From an uncultured Saprospiraceae bacterium (GTDB taxonomy: Bacteria > Bacteroidota > Bacteroidia > Chitinophagales > Saprospiraceae): a DNA stretch of 64,000 bases. Positions within the stretch are counted from its first letter, which is position 1, and each line of letters begins with the position of its first letter. Location: contig CAKZQC010000026.1 in NCBI GenBank assembly GCA_937139495.1, positions 310,001 through 374,000 on the forward strand, written 5' to 3'. The notes under the pieces are model-generated. The model was not told the DNA's origin, did not search any database, and worked only from the letters and a program-made list of their open reading frames with translations. The translations under genes were made by a program, and so were the position numbers. Below, one piece after another: positions 26,863 through 35,666 of this stretch.

Positions 26863-26917
26863 AATATATAAGGTATTTGTATTTATGATAATTTTGAACA
26901 GGCTATTAAAACGGAGA

Positions 26918-26925
26918 CAAAAATA
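26918..26925 (-). promoter_or_regulatory. Possible -7 box of the redoxin gene
   Basis: On the minus strand TATTTTTG matches TAnnTTTG, 56 bp upstream of the redoxin start. A TTG at the preferred spacing is not evident. Confidence 0.4.
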
Positions 26926-27052
26926 GAACCATACGAAATGAACATTCCATAATAGATGTTAATTAACAAAAGAATGGGTTTTTGTGTCGTATTTAATAGC
27001 TAAATTAATAGAACTGTGCAAGTTGTGTAGTAGCCAAAGCTACACTGTAAAC

Positions 27053-27093
27053 AAAAAATAGCAGCGAAATGTTTTGAAAAACACTTGCTGCTA
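27053..27093 (-). terminator. Rho-independent terminator for the 27302-27538 gene
   Basis: On the minus strand arms TAGCAGC and GCTGCTA (27059-27065 with 27087-27093) flank a loop that can pair further and precede a T run. A TIR-bearing element (27115-27264) lies between this terminator and the gene it would serve, suggesting a later insertion. The remaining part of the 26863-27301 gap has no gene. Confidence 0.65.
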
Positions 27094-27114
27094 TGGTGGT
27101 TATGTCTAAGTTAA

Positions 27115-27264
27115 GTGGACAAAAATAATAAGATATTTCAAAGCTGTAATTTTTACGATTCTTATCGTCCTGTCCTCGCTAGCTAGCCTTAGCTATCTAG
27201 CTGTGGGAGTCCTCAATAATCAAAAAAAATAACGCACTTTTAAACACCCATTATTTGTGTCCAC
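27115..27264. mobile_element. 150-bp non-coding element with GTGGACA-type terminal inverted repeats
   Basis: Ends GTGGACAAAAATAAT (27115-27129) and the complement of GTGGACACAAATAAT (27250-27264) match at 14 of 15 positions; outer AAGT bases extend the similarity. The inside has no ORF but is rich in CTAGC palindromes around 27178-27202. The end sequence matches the element at 15293-15425, so both look like relics or MITEs of one transposon family. Confidence 0.55.
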
Positions 27265-27301
27265 GTACTTAATAATAAACCTTAGTTTATTTGGCTAAAT
27301 T

Positions 27302-27538
27302 TTAGCGTCCCATTCGTTTCGGGAAGAGCGAAGATTTGCCTCTTTTGCTACTTTTAGGACTCAGTTGATCTTTTTTCTTTGCATCAACTTTTGCCTTATT
27401 ATTTTTATACTCTTTGTTTTCTACATTTGGGTTGAACTGATTGTCGTGCGTCAAGCCATTGTAGGCAGGGCAAACGTTTTTTTGGCAAGCGCCCAATGTT
27501 AGGGTAGCCAATAGGCAAAGTAAGAATAATAACTTCAT
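27302..27538 (-). CDS. Small basic lipoprotein
   Basis: A 78-residue protein with a lipoprotein signal peptide, lipobox Cys at residue 18 (TLGAC), and a lysine/serine-rich C-terminal half (KAKVDAKKKDQLSPKSSKRGKSS). The mature part is probably disordered. Small lipoproteins of this kind are common in Bacteroidota and usually have no known role. It lies 46 bp downstream of the outer-membrane protein gene on the same strand, so the two may be cotranscribed. Confidence 0.7.
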   Translation of the reverse strand: MKLLFLLCLLATLTLGACQKNVCPAYNGLTHDNQFNPNVENKEYKNNKAKVDAKKKDQLSPKSSKRGKSSLFPKRMGR

Positions 27539-27584
27539 AATATTAATTAAGTTTGTGATGCTGACTATACAGCAAGAATTAGAC

Positions 27585-28463
27585 CTAGTTCATTTTTTTC
27601 TTCTTCTTATTGGTGTTCTTGAAAATACTACCAACAGCGACTCCACCAAACGAAAAGACCATTCGGTCGGTCAAGCCATCGACGGCTACACCTCCGCCCG
27701 TCTTGAAGTAACGACGGAAATCAAAAAACAGATTAAAATCAGTCAGCGGTATTTCTATTTTGCAACCAATGCCCATGTAGCCTCTAGCGAGTTTTTCGCC
27801 TGCTGGCAATTTGGTATAAGTCCGTGTTACTTCTTCGAATGTCAAATCACCAGGGGCATTCATAACAAACATCATATCCAACTGTGGATTGATAGACATA
27901 CCAAATACACCAATTCCCCAACTGGTCATAAATCCAAATTTGCCACCTAGATTAAGGCTCACGACTGTTAGTCCTTTGTTGCCGTAGGCACTATTCTCTA
28001 CCTGATAAGGCACTATAATCAAGTCGGCAAACCCACTAGCGAGCGTCCTCCATCTGGGGTTATCTTTTTCTTTGTGTTTCAATATATTGTATCGAGCACC
28101 CAGCGAGATACGAAAATCGTTGTCCTGAAACACAAAACGACGAATATCTAAAGAATCGTATTTGGCTTTGAACGAAGTATTGTTGAACAAGTTAAGTTTG
28201 ACATCTATTAGCAAACTTTTGATGTATCGCTTGTTATTTTTGACGACTTCTCCCAAATCGAAATTGCCATCGGCACCCAACACAGCAGCACCACCAGCGG
28301 CATTAAATAAATCATAGAGATTGCCACCTCCTGCACCGAGCAGCGTAAACGTATTTTCACGAGGTTCGAAAAGCATTCGGATAGGCGAAGTTTGTTGAGC
28401 AACTACAGCGGTAGCACACAAACAATAAAAGGCAACAAAAAGACTAGTAATGCGAAGTTTCAT
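27585..28463 (-). CDS. Outer-membrane beta-barrel-like protein
   Basis: A 292-residue exported protein. The ATG at 28463 gives a signal peptide ending TAVVAQQ; the longer frame to 28622 adds an unlikely hydrophobic leader and is rejected. The mature sequence alternates hydrophobic and polar residues with glycine turns (LLGAGGGNLYD, FRISLGARYNIL, LNLGGKFGFMTSWGIGVFG), suggesting a beta-barrel outer-membrane protein. It ends with a lysine run, KNTNKKKKKMN, which is odd for a barrel whose last residue is normally aromatic, so the barrel assignment is tentative. No specific family is recognised. Confidence 0.68.
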   Translation of the reverse strand: MKLRITSLFVAFYCLCATAVVAQQTSPIRMLFEPRENTFTLLGAGGGNLYDLFNAAGGAAVLGADGNFDLGEVVKNNKRYIKSLLIDVKLNLFNNTSFKAKYDSLDIRRFVFQDNDFRISLGARYNILKHKEKDNPRWRTLASGFADLIIVPYQVENSAYGNKGLTVVSLNLGGKFGFMTSWGIGVFGMSINPQLDMMFVMNAPGDLTFEEVTRTYTKLPAGEKLARGYMGIGCKIEIPLTDFNLFFDFRRYFKTGGGVAVDGLTDRMVFSFGGVAVGSIFKNTNKKKKKMN

Positions 28464-28649
28464 AATAATAGTAAAATGAGGAATAACGAAAAAATATTTG
28501 ATAGGTTTATTTGTCCAAGATATTGAATAATAATAGAGAATAATAATAACCATCAAATTAATTGTCATTCTGCCCTTTGTGCCGTATTTTAGAAGGAACT
28601 TATTCGTAATAAACAACTTCACTTTTTTGATTCTTCTAAACTAAAAATT

Positions 28650-30248
28650 ATGAAAAAATTATACACAATAATGGTATTATTATGTGGTTGGAACATGGCT
28701 ACGGCTCAGACGCCTACCTTCGTCGACGATATTGCCCCTATTATTTTTGACAAATGTGCCAAATGTCACTACAACGGTGGTGTCGCTCCTTTTGAGCTGC
28801 TGACATACAGCCAAGTATCCTCAAGAGGGACTTGGATTCAGAGCGAAATCAATTCGGGCAATATGCCGCCTTGGCCCCCAGACAACAGCTACAATGAATA
28901 TGTACACAACCGCAGTTTGTCGGCTGCCCAAATCCAAGCGATTAACGATTGGGTTAACGGTGGTATGCCACAGGGCAATGTTGCCAATACACCACCTGCC
29001 CCTGTTTTTACGGCAGGAGCAAAGCTAGCGGGTACGCCCGATATTAGTATCCGAATCCCTGATTATCGCAGCAAGGCAACAAGCAGCAACGATGATTATG
29101 TTTGCTTTTCTATTCCTTCTGGCTTGACTGCCAACAGAATCATTAAGTCGATTGAAATCATACCAGGAGACCCTTCTATTGTACATCATTGTTTGGCGTT
29201 TGTGGACTTGAATGCCACCTACGTGACCGATACGACAAGCCACGGCTGTGCTGGACCAAGTAGCAATACCGTCCCTCTGATAGGGGCGTATGCACCGGGA
29301 GGAAGCCCTACTACTTTTCCAGACGACAATCTGTTGCGTTTGGGGGTTGAGATGCCTGCTGGTGCCAATATGGTATTGGCAATGCACTATCCAGAAGGAA
29401 GTTTTGGCAAGCTGGATAGTACTCGTATCAATATTCATTTTTATCCGCAAAGCGTCTCCAATTATAGAGAAGTAAGTGCCGAGCCTGTTATTTATGATTA
29501 CAATTTTACCATCAATGCCAATACCATAGATAGTGTCGATGCTTATTATCCGAATGCCAATCAAGGCGTACCAGTTCCTGTTTCTTTGTATAGTATTTTT
29601 CCGCACGCACACTTACTCGGCAAAAGTTTTATTGTTTATGCCGTCAATAACAGTGCTCCATTCGATAGAATCCCCTTGATGCACATTCCAGAGTGGGATT
29701 TTGAATGGCAAGATTTTTATGTATTCAAATACTTGCAAAAATTGCCAGTAGGCTACAAGCTATACGGCAAAGCGTTGTATGACAATACCACCAACAATCC
29801 TTACAATCCTAACAACCCGCCTCAAAATGTTTCTTTTGGTTTGAATACCGCCGATGAAATGTTTTTAGTCTATTTTCAATATTTTGCTTATCAAATAGGT
29901 GATGAACATATCAATGTCGATAGCTTGATTCAGTTGCAAACGCCTACTAGCCAAATAGAGCCAGTAGCCGTCAATCAAAATGGGCTGTTTTTGAGTGCTT
30001 ACCCCAACCCAAGCGATGACCAAACGACACTATACTACTTTGTAGATAAGCAAGAAAAAGTAAGTTTGCAAATTTACAATCTGTCAGGACAGCTGGTGCA
30101 GACGCTCGTGCAGCAAGAGCAGCAGGGCGAACAGTGGACACAGTGGAACGGCAAAGATGCTAGCGGAAATCCTGTCGCCGCAGGCGTTTATATCAGCAAG
30201 CTGCAAGTAGGCGATAGAATCGTAACGCAGAAACTGACACGGAATTAA
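28650..30248 (+). CDS. Secreted cytochrome c / copper type II monooxygenase-like protein with T9SS type A sorting domain
   Basis: A 532-residue exported protein. After a signal peptide (1-20) comes a haem-binding Cys36-x-x-Cys39-His40 with the MPPW Met ligand region (72-75), then a region like copper type II ascorbate-dependent monooxygenases: His179-His180 (IVHHC), His246 (AMHYPEG) and His319-x-His321 (FPHAHLLG) fit the two copper sites of that fold. The last ~80 residues (YPNPSDDQTTLYY to the end) are a type A T9SS sorting domain, so the protein is delivered outside the cell. The substrate is unknown. It probably performs extracellular oxidative chemistry using haem-delivered electrons. A terminator follows. 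Confidence 0.87.
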   Translation: MKKLYTIMVLLCGWNMATAQTPTFVDDIAPIIFDKCAKCHYNGGVAPFELLTYSQVSSRGTWIQSEINSGNMPPWPPDNSYNEYVHNRSLSAAQIQAINDWVNGGMPQGNVANTPPAPVFTAGAKLAGTPDISIRIPDYRSKATSSNDDYVCFSIPSGLTANRIIKSIEIIPGDPSIVHHCLAFVDLNATYVTDTTSHGCAGPSSNTVPLIGAYAPGGSPTTFPDDNLLRLGVEMPAGANMVLAMHYPEGSFGKLDSTRINIHFYPQSVSNYREVSAEPVIYDYNFTINANTIDSVDAYYPNANQGVPVPVSLYSIFPHAHLLGKSFIVYAVNNSAPFDRIPLMHIPEWDFEWQDFYVFKYLQKLPVGYKLYGKALYDNTTNNPYNPNNPPQNVSFGLNTADEMFLVYFQYFAYQIGDEHINVDSLIQLQTPTSQIEPVAVNQNGLFLSAYPNPSDDQTTLYYFVDKQEKVSLQIYNLSGQLVQTLVQQEQQGEQWTQWNGKDASGNPVAAGVYISKLQVGDRIVTQKLTRN

Positions 30249-30303
30249 GTAATACTTGAACCGAATAACTATGAAGTGAATTCTTAAACAACTTCTATAA
30301 AAA

Positions 30304-30346
30304 AATACCAGTCCTTTCGTTTATCGAAAGGGCTGGTATTTCTTTT
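30304..30346. terminator. Rho-independent terminator between convergent genes
   Basis: A 16-bp stem (30304-30319 with 30325-30340, one G-U pair) with loop TTTAT is followed by a T-rich run on the plus strand and preceded by an A run, so it can end both the monooxygenase-like gene and the converging permease gene. Confidence 0.9.
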
Positions 30347-30380
30347 TGGGTAGGCTTTCGCCCAACGCCAAAATAGCACG

Positions 30381-32222
30381 CTAGCTAAACCTAATCGCCT
30401 TGACAGGGTCAATGCGAGTGACGAGCCAAGAAGGAATAATTAACACTAGAAGTGTAATCAATAAAGTACCAATATTGAGTGCCAAAATAGCAAACAGATT
30501 GAGCTGTACAGGAGCAACCGAGACATAATACAAATCTTCGGGCAGCGTAATAATACCAAATTGCATTTGTAGCCAGCACAAGCCTATCCCAATGACATTG
30601 CCCCAAAGCAATCCATAACCAATAATATAAGCCGCATTGTACAAGAATATTTTGCGAATAGACCAATTCTGAACGCCTAATGCTTTGAGGATTCCAATCA
30701 TATTGGTACGCTCCAAAATCAAGATCATCAGCGAAGTGGTCATATTGATAATAGAAACCAAAATCATAAAGAGTAAAATCACTTTTTCGTTGGTATCCGT
30801 CAGGTTGAGCCAATCAAAAATATTGGGTTCGAGTTCTCTAATCGTACTCGCATATTGCTCCTGATCGACCAGTACCACGAAGTTGGTATATTCCCCGAAA
30901 GGGTCAAGGTCATCAAGATTATCAACAAATATCTCAAAACCTGAAATCTGCTTTGATAGTGCTTGATTGAGAACATCAATACTGTGCCAATTGACGAAGA
31001 TAGCTTTCTGCAAAATCTCTGCCCCCACAGGTGGGGTATAGATACCCGAAACTTGATAATTGAACACATAAGGACTGCCGTCTGTATCTTGGTAGCGTAG
31101 CGAAAGGGTATCGCCAATACCTACGTTATGTACATACGCCACTCGGCTAGAAATAACCGTTTGTCGGCTAGCCGTATCGCTCAGGTCGAATGTATTGCCT
31201 GCTTGCATTCTATCGGCTACCATTGCCCAATTATTGCCTGTGGCAGGGGTCAAACCCAATAGGTGTACCCGCTCTTCGGGCAAGTAAAGTTCGGTGCCGT
31301 AGTTTTTGAATGGTCGCCAATTGTTGAGTTGCTGAATCTTGCGAATATCAACCATCGCAAAACGCTTGTCGTATTCTTCCAAGCCTGTCTTGTAAATACC
31401 TTGTACCCGAAATTTGCGTGCTAACGAATTGCCAGCCTGCACAAAATAAATAACAAAAGTATCGTCCAGTTTGAGCTCCAATCGACGGGCGGTCGTACTC
31501 GAAATTAGAATGCCATTTTTAGCCTCTGTGCTAGTCGTTGCCAGCGTATTGCCTTCTTGGATATATTGTTCCAAAAACTCCCAATCATAATCCGCTCCTA
31601 CACCGCGCAAGATGATGCCTTCTATCTGATTTTTGGTCTTGATGATACCTTCCTTGCTAGCGTAAGACTGTATATGTCGAATGCCCCCTGCCGTTTGTTG
31701 CTCGACAAGCACAGGCGTTAAGGTATAAGGCTGCACGATAGCCAAGGTCAATGCTCCAGCCAAGGAGCCAACTATCAGTAAGCGTCGCCAGCCTTTTTTG
31801 ATGTATTTTTGGGCCACTTTCGTGCAAAGCCAGCCCATAAGTACGAGCAGCAACAACGCAACAATAGAAAAAGGAGATTGTATATTTTGCCAAATAGAAG
31901 GCAGCAACGGCACTTTTTCTACTTGGTAGCTAATTTGCTCAATAGTATCAATAGCAGGGTAATAAGCTTGGTCTTGGCTCATGGGGCTACCCTCAAACGC
32001 ATAACTCGAAGGGCTATGACTACTAGTGACATGAATATGCCCCCAAAAACCGAATACTTTTTCGGAAATGGTCTGCTTAAATCCTGCTACAATGGAGGTG
32101 GCAATAATCATGACCACCATGCTCAATGCTATGGCAATAACGGCGAGCCTCAAAATAGCTCTGGAGAACGATTTTTTGGCAGCACGTCCGACACGACTGG
32201 CTATAAAAAATTCTAGATTCAA
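30381..32222 (-). CDS. LolC/LolE-like ABC transporter permease with extra membrane hairpin
   Basis: A 613-residue permease of the FtsX/LolE family. TM1 covers about 28-48; the C-terminal FtsX core has three helices, with the typical ERTNMIGILKALG coupling segment. The usual family length is 400-420 residues. Here two additional hydrophobic segments (about 117-137 and 147-165, separated by KKGWRR) sit inside the first periplasmic region, and a further stretch in the middle is longer. Two added helices preserve the topology. It is probably the permease for lipoprotein release or a related efflux task; no ATPase gene is adjacent. The second LolC/E-type permease is at 46387. Confidence 0.85.
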   Translation of the reverse strand: MNLEFFIASRVGRAAKKSFSRAILRLAVIAIALSMVVMIIATSIVAGFKQTISEKVFGFWGHIHVTSSHSPSSYAFEGSPMSQDQAYYPAIDTIEQISYQVEKVPLLPSIWQNIQSPFSIVALLLLVLMGWLCTKVAQKYIKKGWRRLLIVGSLAGALTLAIVQPYTLTPVLVEQQTAGGIRHIQSYASKEGIIKTKNQIEGIILRGVGADYDWEFLEQYIQEGNTLATTSTEAKNGILISSTTARRLELKLDDTFVIYFVQAGNSLARKFRVQGIYKTGLEEYDKRFAMVDIRKIQQLNNWRPFKNYGTELYLPEERVHLLGLTPATGNNWAMVADRMQAGNTFDLSDTASRQTVISSRVAYVHNVGIGDTLSLRYQDTDGSPYVFNYQVSGIYTPPVGAEILQKAIFVNWHSIDVLNQALSKQISGFEIFVDNLDDLDPFGEYTNFVVLVDQEQYASTIRELEPNIFDWLNLTDTNEKVILLFMILVSIINMTTSLMILILERTNMIGILKALGVQNWSIRKIFLYNAAYIIGYGLLWGNVIGIGLCWLQMQFGIITLPEDLYYVSVAPVQLNLFAILALNIGTLLITLLVLIIPSWLVTRIDPVKAIRFS

Positions 32223-32612
32223 AGTAGGTATGTTTTGGCAATGTAAGTCTAATCTTAGACACGCTCTTAGAGCCGATAGTTGTCGGCTTAGTACTCAAAA
32301 GTAAGTTTTTTTGAGTAGTTGAACGGTTATTTTGGTCAAATACTCCCCAAAAATATGCTCTATTTGTAGTACCAATACGCTACAATTCTGCTTTAAGAGA
32401 TTCCTAATATCATTTTAATATCAAATTACTACTAGAAAAGCTATATTTTATACTTAAAATTAAAAAACAAAATAATTGGATTTGTTAAAATTAAAGATGG
32501 AAATAATAGTAAATTGCGGTTTAATTAGTGGATTTATGTATTAATAGCCAAATAAATAACGCAATAGAGGTGCTTGCCTAAAATATTATTACCCTCATTT
32601 TATAAAACTAGG

Positions 32613-32645
32613 TTTGTTTTAGTCTTTTAGTTTTATTTATCTTTG
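32613..32645 (+). promoter_or_regulatory. Probable metK promoter
   Basis: TTTG at 32613-32616, a 21-base spacer and TATCTTTG at 32638-32645 match the Bacteroidota housekeeping promoter. The predicted start of transcription leaves a leader of about 80 bases before metK. The rest of the 32223-32731 gap is A/T-rich and shows no gene and no SAM-riboswitch core that I can recognise. Confidence 0.75.
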
Positions 32646-32731
32646 ACGGGATTAATTCAAAAGGTAGTACCTTGGTGTGGTTATCAAATACATCAATATT
32701 TACCTTCACATTCATAAAAAACAATACAATT

Positions 32732-33961
32732 ATGCCATACTATTTCACATCGGAGTCGGTATCAGAAGGACACCCTGACAAAGTAGCCGATCAAATATCT
32801 GATGCTATTATAGATGCTTTTTTGGCACAAGATGCCAACTCAAAAGTAGCTTGTGAAACTTTTGTTACTACTGGACAAGTAGTAGTAGGAGGAGAGGTGC
32901 GTTCCAAAGCGTATGTGGACGTCCAAAAAGTAGTTCGTGATGTTATTACCAAAATTGGTTATACCAAATCTGAATATCAATTTGATGCCAAATCTTGTGG
33001 TGTCATGTCGGCTATTCATGAGCAGTCAGCAGATATTGCCCAAGGCGTAGATGTAGGCAGATCAGAAGACGAGCAAGGAGCAGGTGACCAAGGAATGATG
33101 TTTGGTTATGCTACGGACGAGACCGAAAACTATATGCCATTGGCATTGGATTTGGCTCACCGTATCCTGAGAGAATTGGCAGTAATGCGCAGAGATGCTA
33201 CTGACATTCCTTACTTGCGTCCAGATGCCAAGTCTCAAGTGACATTGGAGTACGATGACAACGATCAACCAATCCGTATTGATACGATTGTACTTTCTAC
33301 ACAGCACGACGATTTTGCAGAAGAAAAAGAAATGTTGGCTACTATCAAGAAAGACATTATCGAAAAATTGATGCCTAGAGTCATCAAGCAATTGCCTAAG
33401 AAAACTCAAGACCTTTTCAATGACAAAATCACTTATCACATCAACCCTACAGGTAAGTTTGTTATCGGTGGACCACACGGTGATACTGGTTTGACAGGTC
33501 GTAAGATTATTGTAGATACTTACGGTGGCAAAGGTGCTCACGGTGGTGGTGCTTTTTCTGGTAAGGATTCTTCTAAAGTTGACCGTTCGGCTGCTTATGC
33601 TACTCGCCATATTGCCAAAAACTTGGTAGCGGCAGGTGTAGCCAAGCAATGTTTGGTACAAGTAGCGTATGCGATTGGTGTAGCTAAGCCTGTTGGTTTG
33701 TATGTCAATACGTATGGTACTGCCAATGTAGATTTGAACGATGGTGAAATTGCCAAAAAAGTAAATGAATTATTTGACCTACGTCCAGCAGCTATTGTTC
33801 GTGACTTAGGTTTGAATAATCCAATCTATTTGCCTACTGCTGCTTATGGTCACATGGGGCGCAAACCGGGTGAAGTAACTGTAGATGGAAAAAAATATAA
33901 CACTTTTACTTGGGAAAAATTAGACCGTGTAGAAGATGTAAAAGCTACTTTTGGTCTGTAA
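32732..33961 (+). CDS. metK: S-adenosylmethionine synthetase
   Basis: A 409-residue MetK making S-adenosylmethionine from methionine and ATP. The ATG at 32732 gives the standard start [13 protein letters not shown] with the ATP-binding His14 region; further signatures are [29 protein letters not shown], and [16 protein letters not shown] around the phosphate loop. The upstream in-frame start at 32672 falls after the promoter and is less likely. The protein is of normal length and complete. It stands alone between its own promoter and a terminator. Confidence 0.98.
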   Translation: MPYYFTSESVSEGHPDKVADQISDAIIDAFLAQDANSKVACETFVTTGQVVVGGEVRSKAYVDVQKVVRDVITKIGYTKSEYQFDAKSCGVMSAIHEQSADIAQGVDVGRSEDEQGAGDQGMMFGYATDETENYMPLALDLAHRILRELAVMRRDATDIPYLRPDAKSQVTLEYDDNDQPIRIDTIVLSTQHDDFAEEKEMLATIKKDIIEKLMPRVIKQLPKKTQDLFNDKITYHINPTGKFVIGGPHGDTGLTGRKIIVDTYGGKGAHGGGAFSGKDSSKVDRSAAYATRHIAKNLVAAGVAKQCLVQVAYAIGVAKPVGLYVNTYGTANVDLNDGEIAKKVNELFDLRPAAIVRDLGLNNPIYLPTAAYGHMGRKPGEVTVDGKKYNTFTWEKLDRVEDVKATFGL

Positions 33962-33992
33962 GCCAATTTGTTACAAAATATAATATTGAAAG

Positions 33993-34027
33993 TCCTCTTT
34001 GTACGCTGTTACAAAGGGGATTTTTTT
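33993..34027 (+). terminator. Rho-independent terminator of metK
   Basis: An 11-bp stem (33993-34003 with 34010-34020, one G-U pair) with a 6-base loop leads into a run of seven T residues, 32 bp after the metK stop. Confidence 0.9.
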
Positions 34028-34060
34028 GTTTTCTAATGCCAACTTTTTGCGTTATTATTG

Positions 34061-34108
34061 TGCTCAGCAAATAAGTAGAACTGTTTGGCTAAACTTATTT
34101 GCTGAACA
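34061..34108. repeat. 16-bp inverted repeat in the metK-NUMOD4 gap
   Basis: Arms 34061-34076 (TGCTCAGCAAATAAGT) and 34093-34108 are inverted copies with one mismatch, 16 bases apart. There is no T run, so it is not a terminator. It could be an operator, an RNA structure or the remnant of a small element. Nothing else is seen between 34028 and 34232. Confidence 0.6.
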
Positions 34109-34232
34109 CAATACAGCTAGCACTACACTACTACTTTTTATTGTCTCCCCAATTAAAAATAGCTGGTTACACTAAATAGTATTGCAATCACGATTGCAGG
34201 CATTCACTACACTACATACGCATAATAAATAG

Positions 34233-34838
34233 ATGGGAGAATCTGAAGAAAATACCCCTAAAAAAATACCGGGGGCATGGAACGAAGTTTGGATCAATAC
34301 CAACTTTGAAACCAAAAACAATTGCTATCATATTTCTAATTACGGACGTATCCGAAGTACCTCCAAAGCCACAGGCAACGAACGTCTTATCAAGGGAGCT
34401 TATTGCAATAAACAAGTGTTGCTCAATGTGATACAGCCTGATGGTACTCGTGGAGTTTGTTCGGTACGTAAGTTTGTGGCAGAACACTTTTGTGAATGCC
34501 CTAGTGAACAGCATATTCGAGTAGTCAATCTCGATCAAGATTTTACCAACAATAAATGGGTTAATCTCAAATGGTTGACGCTAGAAGAATGGTATGAATG
34601 GAATCAACAATCAGATTCGTACAAAGAAGGAAGAGAAAAGCTCAAGGATATTTATAAACTAAATCCTACCAAGGTTAAGCTAATTAAGAAGCGGCTACAG
34701 AGTGGCAAGGTCAAACCAAAGACCATCGCCAAACAATTTAAAGTGAGCCTATCGACGGTCAATCGAATCATGAACGGCAAGCGCTGGGCAGAAGTAGAAT
34801 TAGATGAAGATAAAGAGGAGGGCAAAAACAATAAATAG
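34233..34838 (+). CDS. NUMOD4-type protein with degenerate HNH region and C-terminal HTH
   Basis: A 201-residue protein. Residues ~15-45 form a NUMOD4 motif (W-x-x-VW, YHISNYGRIRS), normally the DNA-binding part of phage-type HNH homing endonucleases. The following region resembles the HNH fold (HIRVVNLDQDFTNNKWVNLKW) but lacks the paired catalytic His. The C-terminus has a helix-turn-helix, KPKTIAKQFKVSLSTVNRIMNG, then an acidic/lysine tail. This suggests a DNA-binding protein rather than an active nuclease. It starts just 8 bp before ccmB's start region and probably shares its transcript. No intron or phage sequence is nearby. Confidence 0.8.
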   Translation: MGESEENTPKKIPGAWNEVWINTNFETKNNCYHISNYGRIRSTSKATGNERLIKGAYCNKQVLLNVIQPDGTRGVCSVRKFVAEHFCECPSEQHIRVVNLDQDFTNNKWVNLKWLTLEEWYEWNQQSDSYKEGREKLKDIYKLNPTKVKLIKKRLQSGKVKPKTIAKQFKVSLSTVNRIMNGKRWAEVELDEDKEEGKNNK

Positions 34839-34846
34839 TCCTCAAA

Positions 34847-35527
34847 ATGTCCTATTTTGTAGCCATGAATTTATTGAGACAAACCAAGCACCTTTTTCTG
34901 AAAGAAATTCGCTTAGAGCTACGCCAAAAGTACGCGATTAGTGGTATTTTATTGTATGTTATTTCTACTGTTTTTGTGGTTTATATCACATTGGGGCAGC
35001 AGGTAGGCGGAGCCGTATGGGCCGCCTTATTTTGGATTATTGTGCTGTTTGCTTCCGTCAATGCGGTTGCCAAAAGCTTTGTGCAGGAATCTGCCAAACG
35101 GCAATTGTACTATTATTCGCTTGCTAATCCTGCGGCAGTTATTTTATCAAAGGTATTGTATAATAGCTTACTGTTGTTGTCAATTAGCTTTTTGGCGTTG
35201 GCTGTTTTTACCATTGTGCTAGGCAATCCTATTGTCCATTTTTGGCTATTCTGCCAAGTGTTATTTTTGGGAAGTGTTGGTTTCTCGATTACCTTTACGT
35301 TCATTTCTGCCATTTCTGCCAAAGCCAGCCAATCGGCTACGCTCATGGCTATTTTGAGCTTTCCTGTTATTATCCCGATGCTCATTACACTGATTCGCCT
35401 TAGCAAAATTGCTATCAACTTGATGGCAGATTCTGCCTACTACAAGGACATGCTCATATTGGTTTGTATCGACGTTATTTTGTTGAGCTTGTCGTTTATG
35501 TTGTTTCCTTTTTTGTGGCGGGATTAA
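34847..35527 (+). CDS. ccmB: Haem exporter permease CcmB
   Basis: A 226-residue CcmB with six membrane helices and the family signature RQKYAISGILLYVISTVFVVY at its N-terminus, followed by the FASVNAVAKSFVQE segment. CcmB is the permease of the CcmABCD machinery that helps release haem-loaded CcmE for cytochrome c maturation. The start at 34847 gives a short extension; an ATG at 34865 is the alternative. The ATPase gene ccmA is not adjacent; in Bacteroidota ccm genes are often scattered. It follows the NUMOD4-type gene by 8 bp. Confidence 0.93.
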   Translation: MSYFVAMNLLRQTKHLFLKEIRLELRQKYAISGILLYVISTVFVVYITLGQQVGGAVWAALFWIIVLFASVNAVAKSFVQESAKRQLYYYSLANPAAVILSKVLYNSLLLLSISFLALAVFTIVLGNPIVHFWLFCQVLFLGSVGFSITFTFISAISAKASQSATLMAILSFPVIIPMLITLIRLSKIAINLMADSAYYKDMLILVCIDVILLSLSFMLFPFLWRD

Positions 35528-35666
35528 AATTGTCCGTATCCGTATTTGGATTTTTGAATTTTTTTAAAACCTAAAAATGTCAGTGCCGACAGTTTTTGAA
35601 CGTTAAATGATCTATTATACCTACGTTATCATTTGCGTTTTCTCACAAGTAAACAAAAAAAGCGAC

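Noticed and set aside
27555..27950. Rightward ORF of 131 codons
   Set aside because: It overlaps the outer-membrane protein gene on the other strand and has no protein-family features.
32223..32731. SAM riboswitch ahead of metK
   Set aside because: No conserved SAM-I/SAM-II type core was recognisable; the A/T-rich leader holds only a good promoter.
34233..34838. Active homing endonuclease
   Set aside because: The NUMOD4 motif is present, but the HNH catalytic pair is missing and no intron or phage context surrounds it.
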